The notes under the pieces: model-generated
What the model saw: the letters and a program-made list of their open reading frames with translations, nothing else
Told to the model about the DNA's origin: nothing
Database searches by the model: none
Assembly: GCF_020510625.1 (NCBI RefSeq)
Contig: NZ_CP075191.1
Location: forward strand, 3,202,501-3,266,500
From: Ferribacterium limneticum
Lineage (GTDB): Bacteria > Pseudomonadota > Gammaproteobacteria > Burkholderiales > Rhodocyclaceae
DNA: 64,000 bases
Direction of reading: 5' to 3'
Position numbers and translations under genes: made by a program
In this document: in pieces, positions 9,203 to 17,451 of the stretch
How the letters are laid out: each line of letters opens with the position of its first letter
Position numbering within the stretch: position 1 is the stretch's first letter

Positions 9203-10224
9203 AATTCCTCATCCGGGCTGACTCCTCCACCAACATCGGCGCCGGGCATGTCGTCCGCTGCGCTACCCTGGCCGGCCAACTTCGGCTAAGCGGCCATGAC
9301 ACCACCTTTCTGAGCCGCCGGTGCCCTGGCAACTTGAATGACTGGCTCTCTGCAGCCGGCCACAAAGTTCTCGCCCTTCCCTCTGAATGGCACGACGAGC
9401 AAGCCGACGCCGCGGCCAGCCTGAATCTGCTCGGCGAGGAGGACTTTGATGGGCTGGTCGTAGACCACTACCACCTGGACACGGCCTGGGAAAAGCAGCT
9501 AGCTAACCGTGCCAGACGGACCATGGCCATCGACGACCTGGCGCGCCCCCACGCTGTCGATCTGTTGCTCGACCAAAACTTCCCCAACCAAGTGCAGGCC
9601 CGCTACCAGCAGGTCGTTCCCGCCACCTGCCGCCTGCTGCTCGGCCCGGCCTATGCCCTCGTCCGCCCAGAGTTCGCTGCTAGCCGCCCGGCAGCCCTTG
9701 CCCGCCGCCGAGGGCAACTGGAACGACTGCTCGTATGCATGGGCGGCTGCGATGCCGAAAACGAGACGACTAAGGTTCTTGCTGGCATTGCGCAATCGCG
9801 CCAGAGAGACCTCGCCATCGACGTCGTCATCGGGGCCGGTAACCCGCATCGCGCAGTCGTGGAAGCAGCCTGCCTCAAGCTTCCCAGGGTTCTGTTGCAC
9901 GTCCAGACCAACCGCATGGCGGAACTGATGGTGGCGGCCGATTGCGCCATCACGGCCGGCGGCAGCACCACTTGGGAGCGCTGCACCCTGGGCCTGCCGG
10001 GTCTGGTCACCACGGTCGCCGACAACCAGATCGAGATCGCCCGTGCCGTCCACGACGCCCGAGGCCACGACCTGCTCGGCTGGTACGCAGACCTCGCCCC
10101 CTGGAACTACGCCTTAGCCCTCGACAATCTGACTGCAGACCATCTGTACCGCCTGTCGGCCGCCGCCGCCACCATCTGCGACGGACAAGGTGCGGCGCGG
10201 GTCGCCACCTGCCTGATAAACTGA
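9199..10224 (+). CDS. pseG: UDP-sugar hydrolase PseG
   Basis: PseG removes UDP from UDP-2,4-diacetamido-2,4,6-trideoxy-L-altrose to release the free sugar for PseI. The 341-residue product has the MurG-like GT-B fold. The N-terminal loop IGAGHVVRC, with catalytic H17, is characteristic. The C-terminal nucleotide-binding region has AGGSTTWERCTLGLP. The start overlaps the pseF stop (ATGA), and residues upstream in the frame are not PseG-like. Some PseG proteins are fused to a PseH acetyltransferase; this one is not. Confidence 0.95.
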   Translation: MKFLIRADSSTNIGAGHVVRCATLAGQLRLSGHDTTFLSRRCPGNLNDWLSAAGHKVLALPSEWHDEQADAAASLNLLGEEDFDGLVVDHYHLDTAWEKQLANRARRTMAIDDLARPHAVDLLLDQNFPNQVQARYQQVVPATCRLLLGPAYALVRPEFAASRPAALARRRGQLERLLVCMGGCDAENETTKVLAGIAQSRQRDLAIDVVIGAGNPHRAVVEAACLKLPRVLLHVQTNRMAELMVAADCAITAGGSTTWERCTLGLPGLVTTVADNQIEIARAVHDARGHDLLGWYADLAPWNYALALDNLTADHLYRLSAAAATICDGQGAARVATCLIN

Positions 10225-10238
10225 CCCCAGGAGACGCC

Positions 10239-11294
10239 ATGCCTGAAATCCTCATCAACAACCGCCCCATCGGCCCCAGCCATCCGCCCTTCGTCATTGC
10301 CGAGGCCGGCATCAACCATAACGGCGAACTGGACAAGGCCCTGGCAATGATTACCGTCGCCAAATCAGCAGGTGCCGATGCGATCAAGTTCCAGACCTTC
10401 AAGGCCGAGGAATTTGTTGGCGATCCGGAGCAGACCTATACGTACCGCTCCCAGGGTAAGGAAGTGACTGAATCGATGCTGGCCATGTTCCGGCGCTACG
10501 AACTCGAACGCTCCTCCTGGTTCGCTATCAAGGCTGAATGCGAAAAACAGGGCATCACTTTCCTGTCCACACCCCAGAACCGAAGCGACCTGGACCTCCT
10601 GCTGGAAATCGGCATCGCTGCCGTCAAGGTCGGTTCCGATGATTTCACCAACCTGCCCCTGCTGCGCAGCTATGCGACAACCGGGCTACCACTCATCCTT
10701 TCCTGCGGCATGTCTGATCTCGGCGAAGTCTTCCGCTCCCTGGAGACCGTCGGCGCCCTTGATGGCTACCCGACTATCCTGCTGCTGTGCACCTCCCAGT
10801 ACCCCACACCGCCGGAGGACGTAAACCTGCGCAAGCTCGTCACGTTTCAGGCCGCCTTCCCTTCACTGACTGTCGGCTTCTCGGATCACACGCAAGGGCC
10901 ACTGGCTTCCTCCCTGGCTACGGCGCTGGGTGCCTCCGTCTTCGAGAAGCACTTCACTCTCGACCACGACCTGCCAGGCCCTGACCACTGGTTCTCCGAG
11001 AATCCGCAGGAACTATCCGCCTGGGTCGCTGCCATCCGCCAGTCCCATCGGATGCTGGGCTCGGCGACAGTTCGCCCGACTGCAGCCGAGCACTCGATGC
11101 GCCAGATCGCCCGTCGCAGCGTGGTGGCACTCAAAGACATCGCCGCAGGCCAGGCACTGACAACGGACAATGTTGCCCTGCGGCGCCCAGGAACGGGCTT
11201 GCCGCCAGAACTCTTCGATGCTGTCCTGGGCAAGACGGCAACCCGCGCCCTGACGCGCGGCGAGCCGCTGACCCTCGGAGATGTCGCCAAATGA
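10239..11294 (+). CDS. pseI: pseudaminic acid synthase PseI
   Basis: PseI condenses the PseG product with phosphoenolpyruvate to make pseudaminic acid. The 351-residue protein has the NeuB-type TIM barrel (about residues 15-270, starting with VIAEAGINHNG) and a C-terminal antifreeze-like SAF domain (about 290-350). The conserved metal histidines are visible in GFSDHT and FEKHFT. A strong ribosome site (CAGGAGA) stands before the ATG at 10239. It overlaps the following acyltransferase gene by an ATGA junction. The combination with pseB/C/F/G makes Pse more likely than sialic acid. Confidence 0.95.
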   Translation: MPEILINNRPIGPSHPPFVIAEAGINHNGELDKALAMITVAKSAGADAIKFQTFKAEEFVGDPEQTYTYRSQGKEVTESMLAMFRRYELERSSWFAIKAECEKQGITFLSTPQNRSDLDLLLEIGIAAVKVGSDDFTNLPLLRSYATTGLPLILSCGMSDLGEVFRSLETVGALDGYPTILLLCTSQYPTPPEDVNLRKLVTFQAAFPSLTVGFSDHTQGPLASSLATALGASVFEKHFTLDHDLPGPDHWFSENPQELSAWVAAIRQSHRMLGSATVRPTAAEHSMRQIARRSVVALKDIAAGQALTTDNVALRRPGTGLPPELFDAVLGKTATRALTRGEPLTLGDVAK

Positions 11295-11752
11295 CCCCGG
11301 ATGAATTCGCCCAGCACCTCGCGAACCTGACCCACATGCCGCGCAACCCTTATCACCCGTTCGTCTGGATCAACGGGGAGCCAGAAATTGGTGAGGGGGT
11401 CTATATCGGCGGATTTTCCGAAATTAATGCCAAGGGAGCCCGGGTGAGCATCGGCGACAGCTGCGACATCGCCTCCTTTGTCTCGATTAATTGTGCCGAT
11501 TCCCACAAGCGCTGCATCGGCCTGCAGGAAGCCATCGAGCGCGCCGACATCGTCATCGAGGATCACGTCTTCGTCGGTTCCCACTCCTTCATTGGAGGCG
11601 GTGCAAGTATTGGCCATCACTCGGTCATCGCCGCCGGCACGATCGTCGGCACCGAGCCGATCCCGCCCTATTCGCTCGTTTCGGGCAACCCGATGCAAAT
11701 CCGGGCCGGGTACTATCAGATCCGGCAGGACCATCACGAGGCCGAATCTTGA
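11291..11752 (+). CDS. hexapeptide-repeat acyltransferase in pse cluster
   Basis: The 153-residue protein shows the repeated [LIV]-G-x4 pattern of left-handed beta-helix acyltransferases (for example IGEGVYIGGF, IGDSCDIASF, IEDHVFVGSH, IGHHSVIAAG) and ends with the SGNPMQIRAG segment common in sugar O- and N-acetyltransferases. It is coupled to pseI by an ATGA overlap. In known Pse pathways the 4-N-acetylation is done by PseH, a GNAT protein, which is absent here. This enzyme could supply that step by a different fold, or it could O-acetylate finished Pse. The sequence does not decide between these. Confidence 0.8.
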   Translation: MTPDEFAQHLANLTHMPRNPYHPFVWINGEPEIGEGVYIGGFSEINAKGARVSIGDSCDIASFVSINCADSHKRCIGLQEAIERADIVIEDHVFVGSHSFIGGGASIGHHSVIAAGTIVGTEPIPPYSLVSGNPMQIRAGYYQIRQDHHEAES

Positions 11753-12435
11753 TCGTCAGCATTCATCAACCCGCTTACCTTCCTTGGCTGGGCTATTTCG
11801 ACAAGATCGCCAGCAGCGACTCACATGTTTTTCTCGACAATGTTCAACTGGAAAAGCGAGGCTTCACCCATCGCAACCAGATCAAGACGCCGCAGGGTCC
11901 GTTATGGCTGACCATCCCGCTGCACACACACGGTCATCGCGAGTCCCATCTCGGCGCCACGCTGATTGCGGAAGAGGGAGATTGGCGGGGCAAGCACCTC
12001 AAATCGATCGCCCAGAACTACGGCAAGGCCCCTTTTTTCACCCAGCGGTTTCCACGCCTCGAAAACTGGTACGAACAGAGCAACGGCATTTCCGGCCTGG
12101 CTGAACTCTGCTTCTCTCAATTACGTTTCTGGCTCGACGAGTTCGACATCGGGACCCGCATCGTGAAATCCAGCGAGATGGCTAGCTCTGGCTGCAAATC
12201 TGACCTCATGCTCGCCCTGTGCCGGGAACTGGGAGCCACCACATATATCTCCGGGGCCCTCGGAAAGAATTACCTGCAGGAGGCGGATTTCACCGCTGCC
12301 GGCATCGGCGTCATCTACCAAAACTACGCCCACCCCACTTACGCTCAGTTATATGGCGATTTTCTGCCGGCCATGTCAATCGTTGATTATTGGTTCAACA
12401 ATCCGAATACCCAACTTTTCAAAGGCACATCATGA
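11749..12435 (+). CDS. WbqC-like family protein
   Basis: The 228-residue product matches the WbqC-like family found in polysaccharide and glycosylation gene clusters. The signature begins immediately: residues 4-13 read SIHQPAYLPW, followed by DNVQLEKRGFTHRNQI. The start is taken as TTG at 11749, which overlaps the preceding stop (TTGA) and gives the normal family N-terminus; no ATG fits. The biochemical role of the family is not established; a sugar-modifying enzyme is assumed. Position after pseI suggests tailoring of pseudaminic acid or its attachment. Confidence 0.82.
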   Translation: MIVSIHQPAYLPWLGYFDKIASSDSHVFLDNVQLEKRGFTHRNQIKTPQGPLWLTIPLHTHGHRESHLGATLIAEEGDWRGKHLKSIAQNYGKAPFFTQRFPRLENWYEQSNGISGLAELCFSQLRFWLDEFDIGTRIVKSSEMASSGCKSDLMLALCRELGATTYISGALGKNYLQEADFTAAGIGVIYQNYAHPTYAQLYGDFLPAMSIVDYWFNNPNTQLFKGTS

Positions 12436-13097
12436 CCTTCTCTCCCGAATGGGATCAGCTTTACCGTGAAAGCGCCCACATGAGCATCTGGCCCTGGTCA
12501 GACCTCGTGTCTTATGTGAACCGGTACGCGAAACCCAAAAACGGCTATCAGCGTGTCCTGGAACTCGGTTGTGGTGCGGGGGCCAATATTCCCTTTTTCA
12601 TCAGGCTGGGCGTCGACTACAGCACCGTTGAAGGCAGCCCGGCCATTGTCGAGCAACTGCGGGAACATTATCCTGCCTTGAGCGAACGAATCCGGATCGG
12701 CGACTTCACCCGAGAATACCCGTTCCCCGGCCCTTTTGACCTGATTGTCGACCGCGGCTCCCTGATCCACAACACCACCGCCGGCATCCGTAGCGGCCTG
12801 GCTCTGGCTTTCCAGCACCTGCGCCCGGGGGGGAAGTTCATCGGCATCGACTGGTTCTCCAGCGCCCACGGCAGCGCTACCCTCGGCGCCCCGGCCGACA
12901 GCCATACCCGGACTGATATCGATAGTGGCCATCTCGCTGGCACCGGCAACGTCCATTTCTGCGATCGCGAGCACCTAGAAGAATTGTTGCAGCAGACCGG
13001 CTTCCGCATTGAGCGGTTGGAGCACAAGCAATACGATGTATTCACCCCTGCCAGCGAGCGTTTTGCCTGGTGGAATTTCGTGGCGGCCAAACCATGA
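12432..13097 (+). CDS. SAM-dependent methyltransferase
   Basis: The 221-residue protein is a class I methyltransferase. Motif I is LELGCGAG at residues 43-50, and an acidic segment (FDLIVDRGSLIHN) follows where motif IV is expected. It starts in the stop of the WbqC-like gene (ATGA) and its own stop overlaps the next gene in the same way. It is the second methyltransferase of the cluster. The substrate is unknown; the context suggests a glycan or sugar nucleotide. Confidence 0.83.
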   Translation: MTFSPEWDQLYRESAHMSIWPWSDLVSYVNRYAKPKNGYQRVLELGCGAGANIPFFIRLGVDYSTVEGSPAIVEQLREHYPALSERIRIGDFTREYPFPGPFDLIVDRGSLIHNTTAGIRSGLALAFQHLRPGGKFIGIDWFSSAHGSATLGAPADSHTRTDIDSGHLAGTGNVHFCDREHLEELLQQTGFRIERLEHKQYDVFTPASERFAWWNFVAAKP

Positions 13098-13807
13098 GCG
13101 CCCCCCGGACCGAACTGGACGGAAAACGCATTGCCGTTATCGCTGCCCACCCCGACGACGAAATTCTTGGGTGCGGCGGCACCATTGCCCGGCACATTGC
13201 CGCTGGCGCCACCGTCAACGTGCTCATCGTCGCTGAAGGAGTAACGAGCCGGACACCGCAGCGCCAGCCGAAAGAACATGTATCGAACCTGCAACATCTG
13301 GCCAGCAGCGCCCAGGTTGCCCATCAGATCGTCGGCACCAGCCAGCTCACGCTGCTCGACTTCCCCGACAACCGCCTGGACAGCGTCGATTTCCTCGATA
13401 TCGTCAAGGCGGTCGAGACCTTCATCGAAGCGACCGCCCCCGACACCGTCTACACCCACTTCCCCCACGACCTGAATATCGATCACCGGCTGGTGAGCGA
13501 AGCTGTGCAAACCGCCTGCCGCCCGCAACCAGGGTCGGGAATTCGCAAGATTCTGTTCTTCGAAGTACCGTCAAGCACGGGGTGGCGGATGGCTGGCCCG
13601 GCGGCAAGCTTTGCTCCGAATTATTTCATCGACATCGAAGCAACGCTAAAAAAGAAACTGGAAGCTCTAGCGGCCTACAGCCAAGAAATGCGGCCTTGGC
13701 CTCATGCACGCTCGCTGGAGGCCTCCGAACACCTAGCCCGCTGGCGTGGTGCCAGCGTCGGAACATCGGCAGCGGAAGCCTATGTCCTCGGGCAATACCT
13801 CGCCTAA
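13094..13807 (+). CDS. PIG-L/LmbE-family deacetylase
   Basis: The 237-residue product has the zinc-binding AHPDDE motif at residues 18-23 and a second ligand region around THFPHDLNIDHRLV. These are the marks of PIG-L/LmbE N-acetyl-sugar deacetylases. The start at 13094 gives ATGA coupling to the methyltransferase and places the first strand (RIAVIAAHP) at the N-terminus. In this context it could deacetylate an amino sugar, opening a position for another acyl group. It is the last gene of the run and converges with the TPR glycosyltransferase gene. The 51-nt gap has no convincing terminator. Confidence 0.88.
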   Translation: MSAPRTELDGKRIAVIAAHPDDEILGCGGTIARHIAAGATVNVLIVAEGVTSRTPQRQPKEHVSNLQHLASSAQVAHQIVGTSQLTLLDFPDNRLDSVDFLDIVKAVETFIEATAPDTVYTHFPHDLNIDHRLVSEAVQTACRPQPGSGIRKILFFEVPSSTGWRMAGPAASFAPNYFIDIEATLKKKLEALAAYSQEMRPWPHARSLEASEHLARWRGASVGTSAAEAYVLGQYLA

Positions 13808-13858
13808 CACTCATCGCTGCTAGCCAAAAACTTCGAGCCGACTAGCAGAATAGTCGCA

Positions 13859-16021
13859 TCAATCCAGCTTGAACCGGCTTCGGATATCTTGTGCCATCAC
13901 TGAGAATATCTCCCCCCAAGACTGATTCCACTTACGCGGGTAACGCAGAAGCTGCCTGAACCAGAGATCCCGCCTGCGCCCCAAACAGGACCAATCGAAA
14001 AAGGTGGTAGCCAAGCATGTCGGTGTCCCGACTGCAGCCGCCAGCATGGAGACTGAGGTCGGCGCCGATATAACCAGATCAAGCTGGGACATCAAAGCGG
14101 CAGCCTCGTCCAAGTCGTCGAACATGTCGACTTCTTGAAAATTCAAGACGTCCTTTCCAAACAAGCTCTTTGCCTCCGCCAGTTCACTTTCGCAGCGATC
14201 GTATTGCAGATTGACAAGCCGAACACCTGGCAGTGCGAATATTTCCCCCCATTCGCTCAGCTTGGAATACGAGAGGTCGCGCCTTCCCTTCGATATCATG
14301 CTGCGCCAGCAGATGCCGACCTTTATCTCATCACCGGACGCACGTAGACGATCACGCCAGTAACTTGCCCTGAGCGGGTCAACGCGCAGAATCTCCCTCG
14401 GTGGTTTAGGGAAAGAAGCGAAGTTCGGGCGCCGGAATAAAGGCAAACTCCCTCCTGAACAATGGCAATCAAGTCCGTTTTGCCCCAAAGGATGGAGTTC
14501 TTTCAAATTGCGAGCCACCACCACCGCACCCGGAAAAGAACGGCGAAGCAACGGCAATAGCTTGCGGTCACATTCAAGGACAACAGCCTCTGCCTCATCG
14601 ATAATTTCCTGAAAAAGCGTGGCAAAGAAAACCACATCTCCCACCCCTTGGTCTTGCCATATGAAGATCCTTTTGCCAGCCAGGGACTCTCCCCTCCACG
14701 CTGGCAGGGAAAATGATTTGCCGCGGTCACTGGATTGACGATGCTCGTAATACCGCCATCCTTCTTCAAGATTTCCCTGACGCAGGAGAATCTGGGCCAG
14801 ATTCTGTTGGGCCAAGCCCACATCCTCGGAGTGGCAACCCAACTCAACCGCCCGCACCCCATGACGGGCAGCCAGCCTGAATTGACCCGTTTCCTGATAA
14901 GCCAGGGCCAGATTGGCATGAACCCGAAACTCGTCGGGCAAGCTGGTTTCGATCAGCCGGTATTGACTGATGGCTGCAACCACCTGTTCGAGATGCAGCA
15001 AAGCATTACCAATACCGACTTGACATGGAATGGAGTTCGGATCTAGCTCCAACCCTTTTTCATAATATCTCTTGGCTTCGTCATAGCGATTCATATGGAA
15101 CACAGCCTCACCCAACTGCACCCAGGCATCTGGACGCTGGCCATCAATCGCCAGCGCTCCACGGAACGCCTCCTCCGCCGAGGAATACTTGCTTCCACGC
15201 AGACAGGCAACGCCGAGGCCGAAAAGTGCTTCCCAATACTCAGGGTCCGCGGCCAGCGCCTGACGGTAGAAGGTCTCTGCCGCAGCAAAATCCTTCTGCT
15301 CAAGGGCTATGGCCGCCAGTCCAGTCAAAGCTCCACGGTGCCAGCCATCGACCTGCAACAAGGCCTCAAACTCAGGAATGGCCGCCATGAACTGCTTCTG
15401 CAAGCGCAGTGTCTCAGCCAAGCCCAGTCGAGCATCACTGCTTTGGGGGTCAACTAGCAGGACTTCTCGAAAGGATGAAACTGCTTCTTCCAATTGCCCC
15501 AAATTTTTATATACCTCGCCCTTCATGAGCCAGGCCTCTCTGGATTTTGGATCTAGAAACACAGCCTCCTGCAACGGCGCCAGAGCCTCCCCATAACGCC
15601 CAGCACCGGCCAATGTCGCCGCCAAGTTGATACGACCATCCCTACTGCCCTTGTCCCGGTCGCACGCCATCTTCAAGATATCGATCGCCTGATCTATCCG
15701 ACCCAGACGACGATAAACCTCCCCTAGGTTGACGAGAACGGCCACATCACCCAATCCGTCGGCGCGAGCCTGCTCAAGGAAGATGGCTGCAAGCTCCAGA
15801 TCACCGATGCGCATGGCCAACACACCCAAGCCAAACCAAGCCTCGCCACATTCTGGATGGTCAACCACAATCCCCTGATAAAGCTCACCTGCTTCCTCCA
15901 GTCTCCCTTGCTCGTCTAAGCTTCGAGCCTTGGACAGACGGATAGAGAGCTTTTCTTTTGGCGCGGCAACCATGCCGAACTCCTTGCAAATTTGATGCTG
16001 GGAATACTCGTTTCCGGACAC
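13859..16021 (-). CDS. TPR-repeat protein with C-terminal glycosyltransferase-like domain
   Basis: The 720-residue protein holds about a dozen tetratricopeptide repeats (residues roughly 25-430; for example AWFGLGVLAMRIGDLELAA, AWLMKGEVYKNLGQLEEAV). A C-terminal domain (about 455-720) follows with GVGDVVFFATLF, VGICWRSM and APTSVSMLAAAVGTPT. This TPR-plus-GT design is shared by several flagellin or adhesin glycosyltransferases and resembles O-GlcNAc transferase-type architecture. It lies between the pse cluster and the flagellin gene, divergent from fliC. The best guess is the enzyme that puts the Pse-type sugar on flagellin; no Maf-type transferase is present here. It is not encoded in the pse run, so it has its own regulation. 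Confidence 0.85.
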   Translation of the reverse strand: MSGNEYSQHQICKEFGMVAAPKEKLSIRLSKARSLDEQGRLEEAGELYQGIVVDHPECGEAWFGLGVLAMRIGDLELAAIFLEQARADGLGDVAVLVNLGEVYRRLGRIDQAIDILKMACDRDKGSRDGRINLAATLAGAGRYGEALAPLQEAVFLDPKSREAWLMKGEVYKNLGQLEEAVSSFREVLLVDPQSSDARLGLAETLRLQKQFMAAIPEFEALLQVDGWHRGALTGLAAIALEQKDFAAAETFYRQALAADPEYWEALFGLGVACLRGSKYSSAEEAFRGALAIDGQRPDAWVQLGEAVFHMNRYDEAKRYYEKGLELDPNSIPCQVGIGNALLHLEQVVAAISQYRLIETSLPDEFRVHANLALAYQETGQFRLAARHGVRAVELGCHSEDVGLAQQNLAQILLRQGNLEEGWRYYEHRQSSDRGKSFSLPAWRGESLAGKRIFIWQDQGVGDVVFFATLFQEIIDEAEAVVLECDRKLLPLLRRSFPGAVVVARNLKELHPLGQNGLDCHCSGGSLPLFRRPNFASFPKPPREILRVDPLRASYWRDRLRASGDEIKVGICWRSMISKGRRDLSYSKLSEWGEIFALPGVRLVNLQYDRCESELAEAKSLFGKDVLNFQEVDMFDDLDEAAALMSQLDLVISAPTSVSMLAAAVGTPTCLATTFFDWSCLGRRRDLWFRQLLRYPRKWNQSWGEIFSVMAQDIRSRFKLD

Positions 16022-16044
16022 TTAAAACGTCAACAAAAATTTTC

Positions 16045-16071
16045 TAAAGTTCTGCGATGAGGTGCCGTAAA
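16045..16071 (+). promoter_or_regulatory. sigma-28 (FliA) promoter of flagellin gene
   Basis: TAAAGTTC at 16045-16052, then 11 nt, then GCCGTAAA at 16064-16071. This matches the FliA consensus TAAAGTTT-N11-GCCGATAA in all but three positions with exact spacing. It lies 89 nt before the flagellin ATG. Confidence 0.92.
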
Positions 16072-16159
16072 TGAATTCAAGGGACGAAACCCGAGTCCCG
16101 CACCAGCCCCAAGGGCCAGCCAAGCGGGAATAGACATCAGGACACAACTGGAGATCATC

Positions 16160-16975
16160 ATGGCACAAGTAATCAACACCAACGTCGCTTCGCTCAACGC
16201 ACAACGCAACCTGCTTTCATCTAAAGGCGATCTGAGCCAAGCTCTGCAACGCCTATCTTCCGGCCTGCGCGTCAATAGCGCCAAGGACGATGCGGCGGGC
16301 CTCGCTATTGCCGAACGAATGAAGTCTCAGTCCATGGGCATGAACGTCGGTATCCGCAACGCCAACGACGGCATTTCGATGATGCAGACCGCCGAAGCCG
16401 GCCTTGGCGTCATGGCCGGCCACCTGCAGCGAATGCGCGAACTGGCCACTCAAGCCTCTTCCGGCCAGTACTCCGATACCGACCGCAGCAAGCTTGATGC
16501 AGAATTCCAGCAATTGCAGAGTGAAGTCGCACGTGTCGCCACTTCTACGAAATTCAATGGCAAGGCGATCATCGCTGGAAGCGCGGGCAGTTACACCTTC
16601 CAGGTTGGTGCCGCAAACGCAACTACTGATCAGATTAGCGCTACCACCTCCGACCTTTCGACTGTTTATAGTGGTAGTGCGATCGCCACATCAGCGGGGG
16701 CCGTATCTGCAATGGATGCTCTTTCTACTGCTATCGATACGCTGAATACCTCCCGGGCCAATCTCGGCTCCTACCAGTCCCGTTTCGAAGGCGTTATCTC
16801 CGCCCTGTCGGCCTCCGTGGAAAATACCGATGCCGCTCGTAGCCGGATCATGGATACTGACTATGCAGCTGAAACAGCTAAGTTGTCCCGCGCCCAGATC
16901 CTGCAACAAGCTGGTACCGCCATGCTGGCGCAAGCCAACGCCCTACCGCAGAACGTACTGTCTCTGATCCAGTAA
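16160..16975 (+). CDS. fliC: flagellin
   Basis: The 271-residue protein is the filament subunit exported by the flagellar type III apparatus. The conserved N-terminal D0/D1 helix region (residues 1-140, starting MAQVINTNVASLN) and C-terminal D1/D0 region (about 190-271, ending in LPQNVLSLIQ) are intact. The central variable part is very short (about 140-190), so surface domains D2/D3 are nearly missing. This middle is rich in Ser and Thr and is a likely O-glycosylation zone. GGAGA precedes the ATG. It is the only flagellin gene in the window and is followed by a strong terminator. Confidence 0.98.
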   Translation: MAQVINTNVASLNAQRNLLSSKGDLSQALQRLSSGLRVNSAKDDAAGLAIAERMKSQSMGMNVGIRNANDGISMMQTAEAGLGVMAGHLQRMRELATQASSGQYSDTDRSKLDAEFQQLQSEVARVATSTKFNGKAIIAGSAGSYTFQVGAANATTDQISATTSDLSTVYSGSAIATSAGAVSAMDALSTAIDTLNTSRANLGSYQSRFEGVISALSASVENTDAARSRIMDTDYAAETAKLSRAQILQQAGTAMLAQANALPQNVLSLIQ

Positions 16976-17011
16976 TGGAATAGGAGGGCTGCCCGCCAAG
17001 GTAGCCAAGAA

Positions 17012-17046
17012 GGGCGCGTCAGCGACATCGCTGTCGCGCCCCTTTT
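17012..17046 (+). terminator. Rho-independent terminator after fliC
   Basis: GGGCGCG-T-CAGCGA, a two-base loop, then TCGCTG-T-CGCGCCC form a 13-bp stem broken by one T-T mismatch. CTTTT follows. It lies 36 nt after the flagellin stop and should set flagellin mRNA apart from the flaG-fliD genes, with some readthrough possible. Confidence 0.85.
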
Positions 17047-17067
17047 CCATGCAACGGGAGCAAGGCA

Positions 17068-17421
17068 ATGAACATTCAATCTATCGGCAGTCCCCAGTTC
17101 GCCATACCAAAACCCCTAACCACAGGACAGGGGGCTTCCATTGTTCAGCCCCCCCCCCTGAACAACCTAAAAATCTCAAATCCAAAAGAAAAAGAGACAC
17201 CCGAAGAACTGCAAGGCGCAGTCAGTGCGGTCAATGATTTCGTTAGCAACCTAAACAACTCCCTGCGCTTCAGCATAGATGAAGATACGGGCAATACAAT
17301 CGTCAAGGTCGTCGACGTGACAACCAAGGAAGTCATCAAGCAGATTCCCTCCGAGGAAATGGTCGCTATTGCCAAGGCACTGGATAAACTTCAGGGAATG
17401 CTTCTCCATCAAAAGGCGTAA
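17068..17421 (+). CDS. flaG: FlaG family protein
   Basis: The 117-residue product matches FlaG, a small protein encoded between flagellin and fliD in many polarly flagellated bacteria. In other species it affects filament length. The conserved core (about residues 50-115) contains VNDFVSNLNNSLRFSID and VVDVTTKEVIKQIPSEE. The N-terminal half is low-complexity and proline-rich. A GGGAGCAAGG stretch precedes the ATG. No separate promoter was found, so expression may depend on readthrough from fliC. It leads into fliD 30 nt downstream. Confidence 0.9.
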   Translation: MNIQSIGSPQFAIPKPLTTGQGASIVQPPPLNNLKISNPKEKETPEELQGAVSAVNDFVSNLNNSLRFSIDEDTGNTIVKVVDVTTKEVIKQIPSEEMVAIAKALDKLQGMLLHQKA

Positions 17422-17451
17422 ACTGCCGAAATTGAATTCAGGAGGTTGGCC

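Noticed and set aside
9942..10238. Upstream in-frame extension of pseI
   Set aside because: The region is coding for PseG in another frame, the translation is Arg/His/Gly-rich noise, and the ATG at 10239 has a strong ribosome site.
13817..13848. CTGCTAG/CTAGCAG inverted repeat between the PIG-L and TPR genes
   Set aside because: Seven-bp stem with an 18-nt loop and no T-run on either side; too weak to call a terminator.
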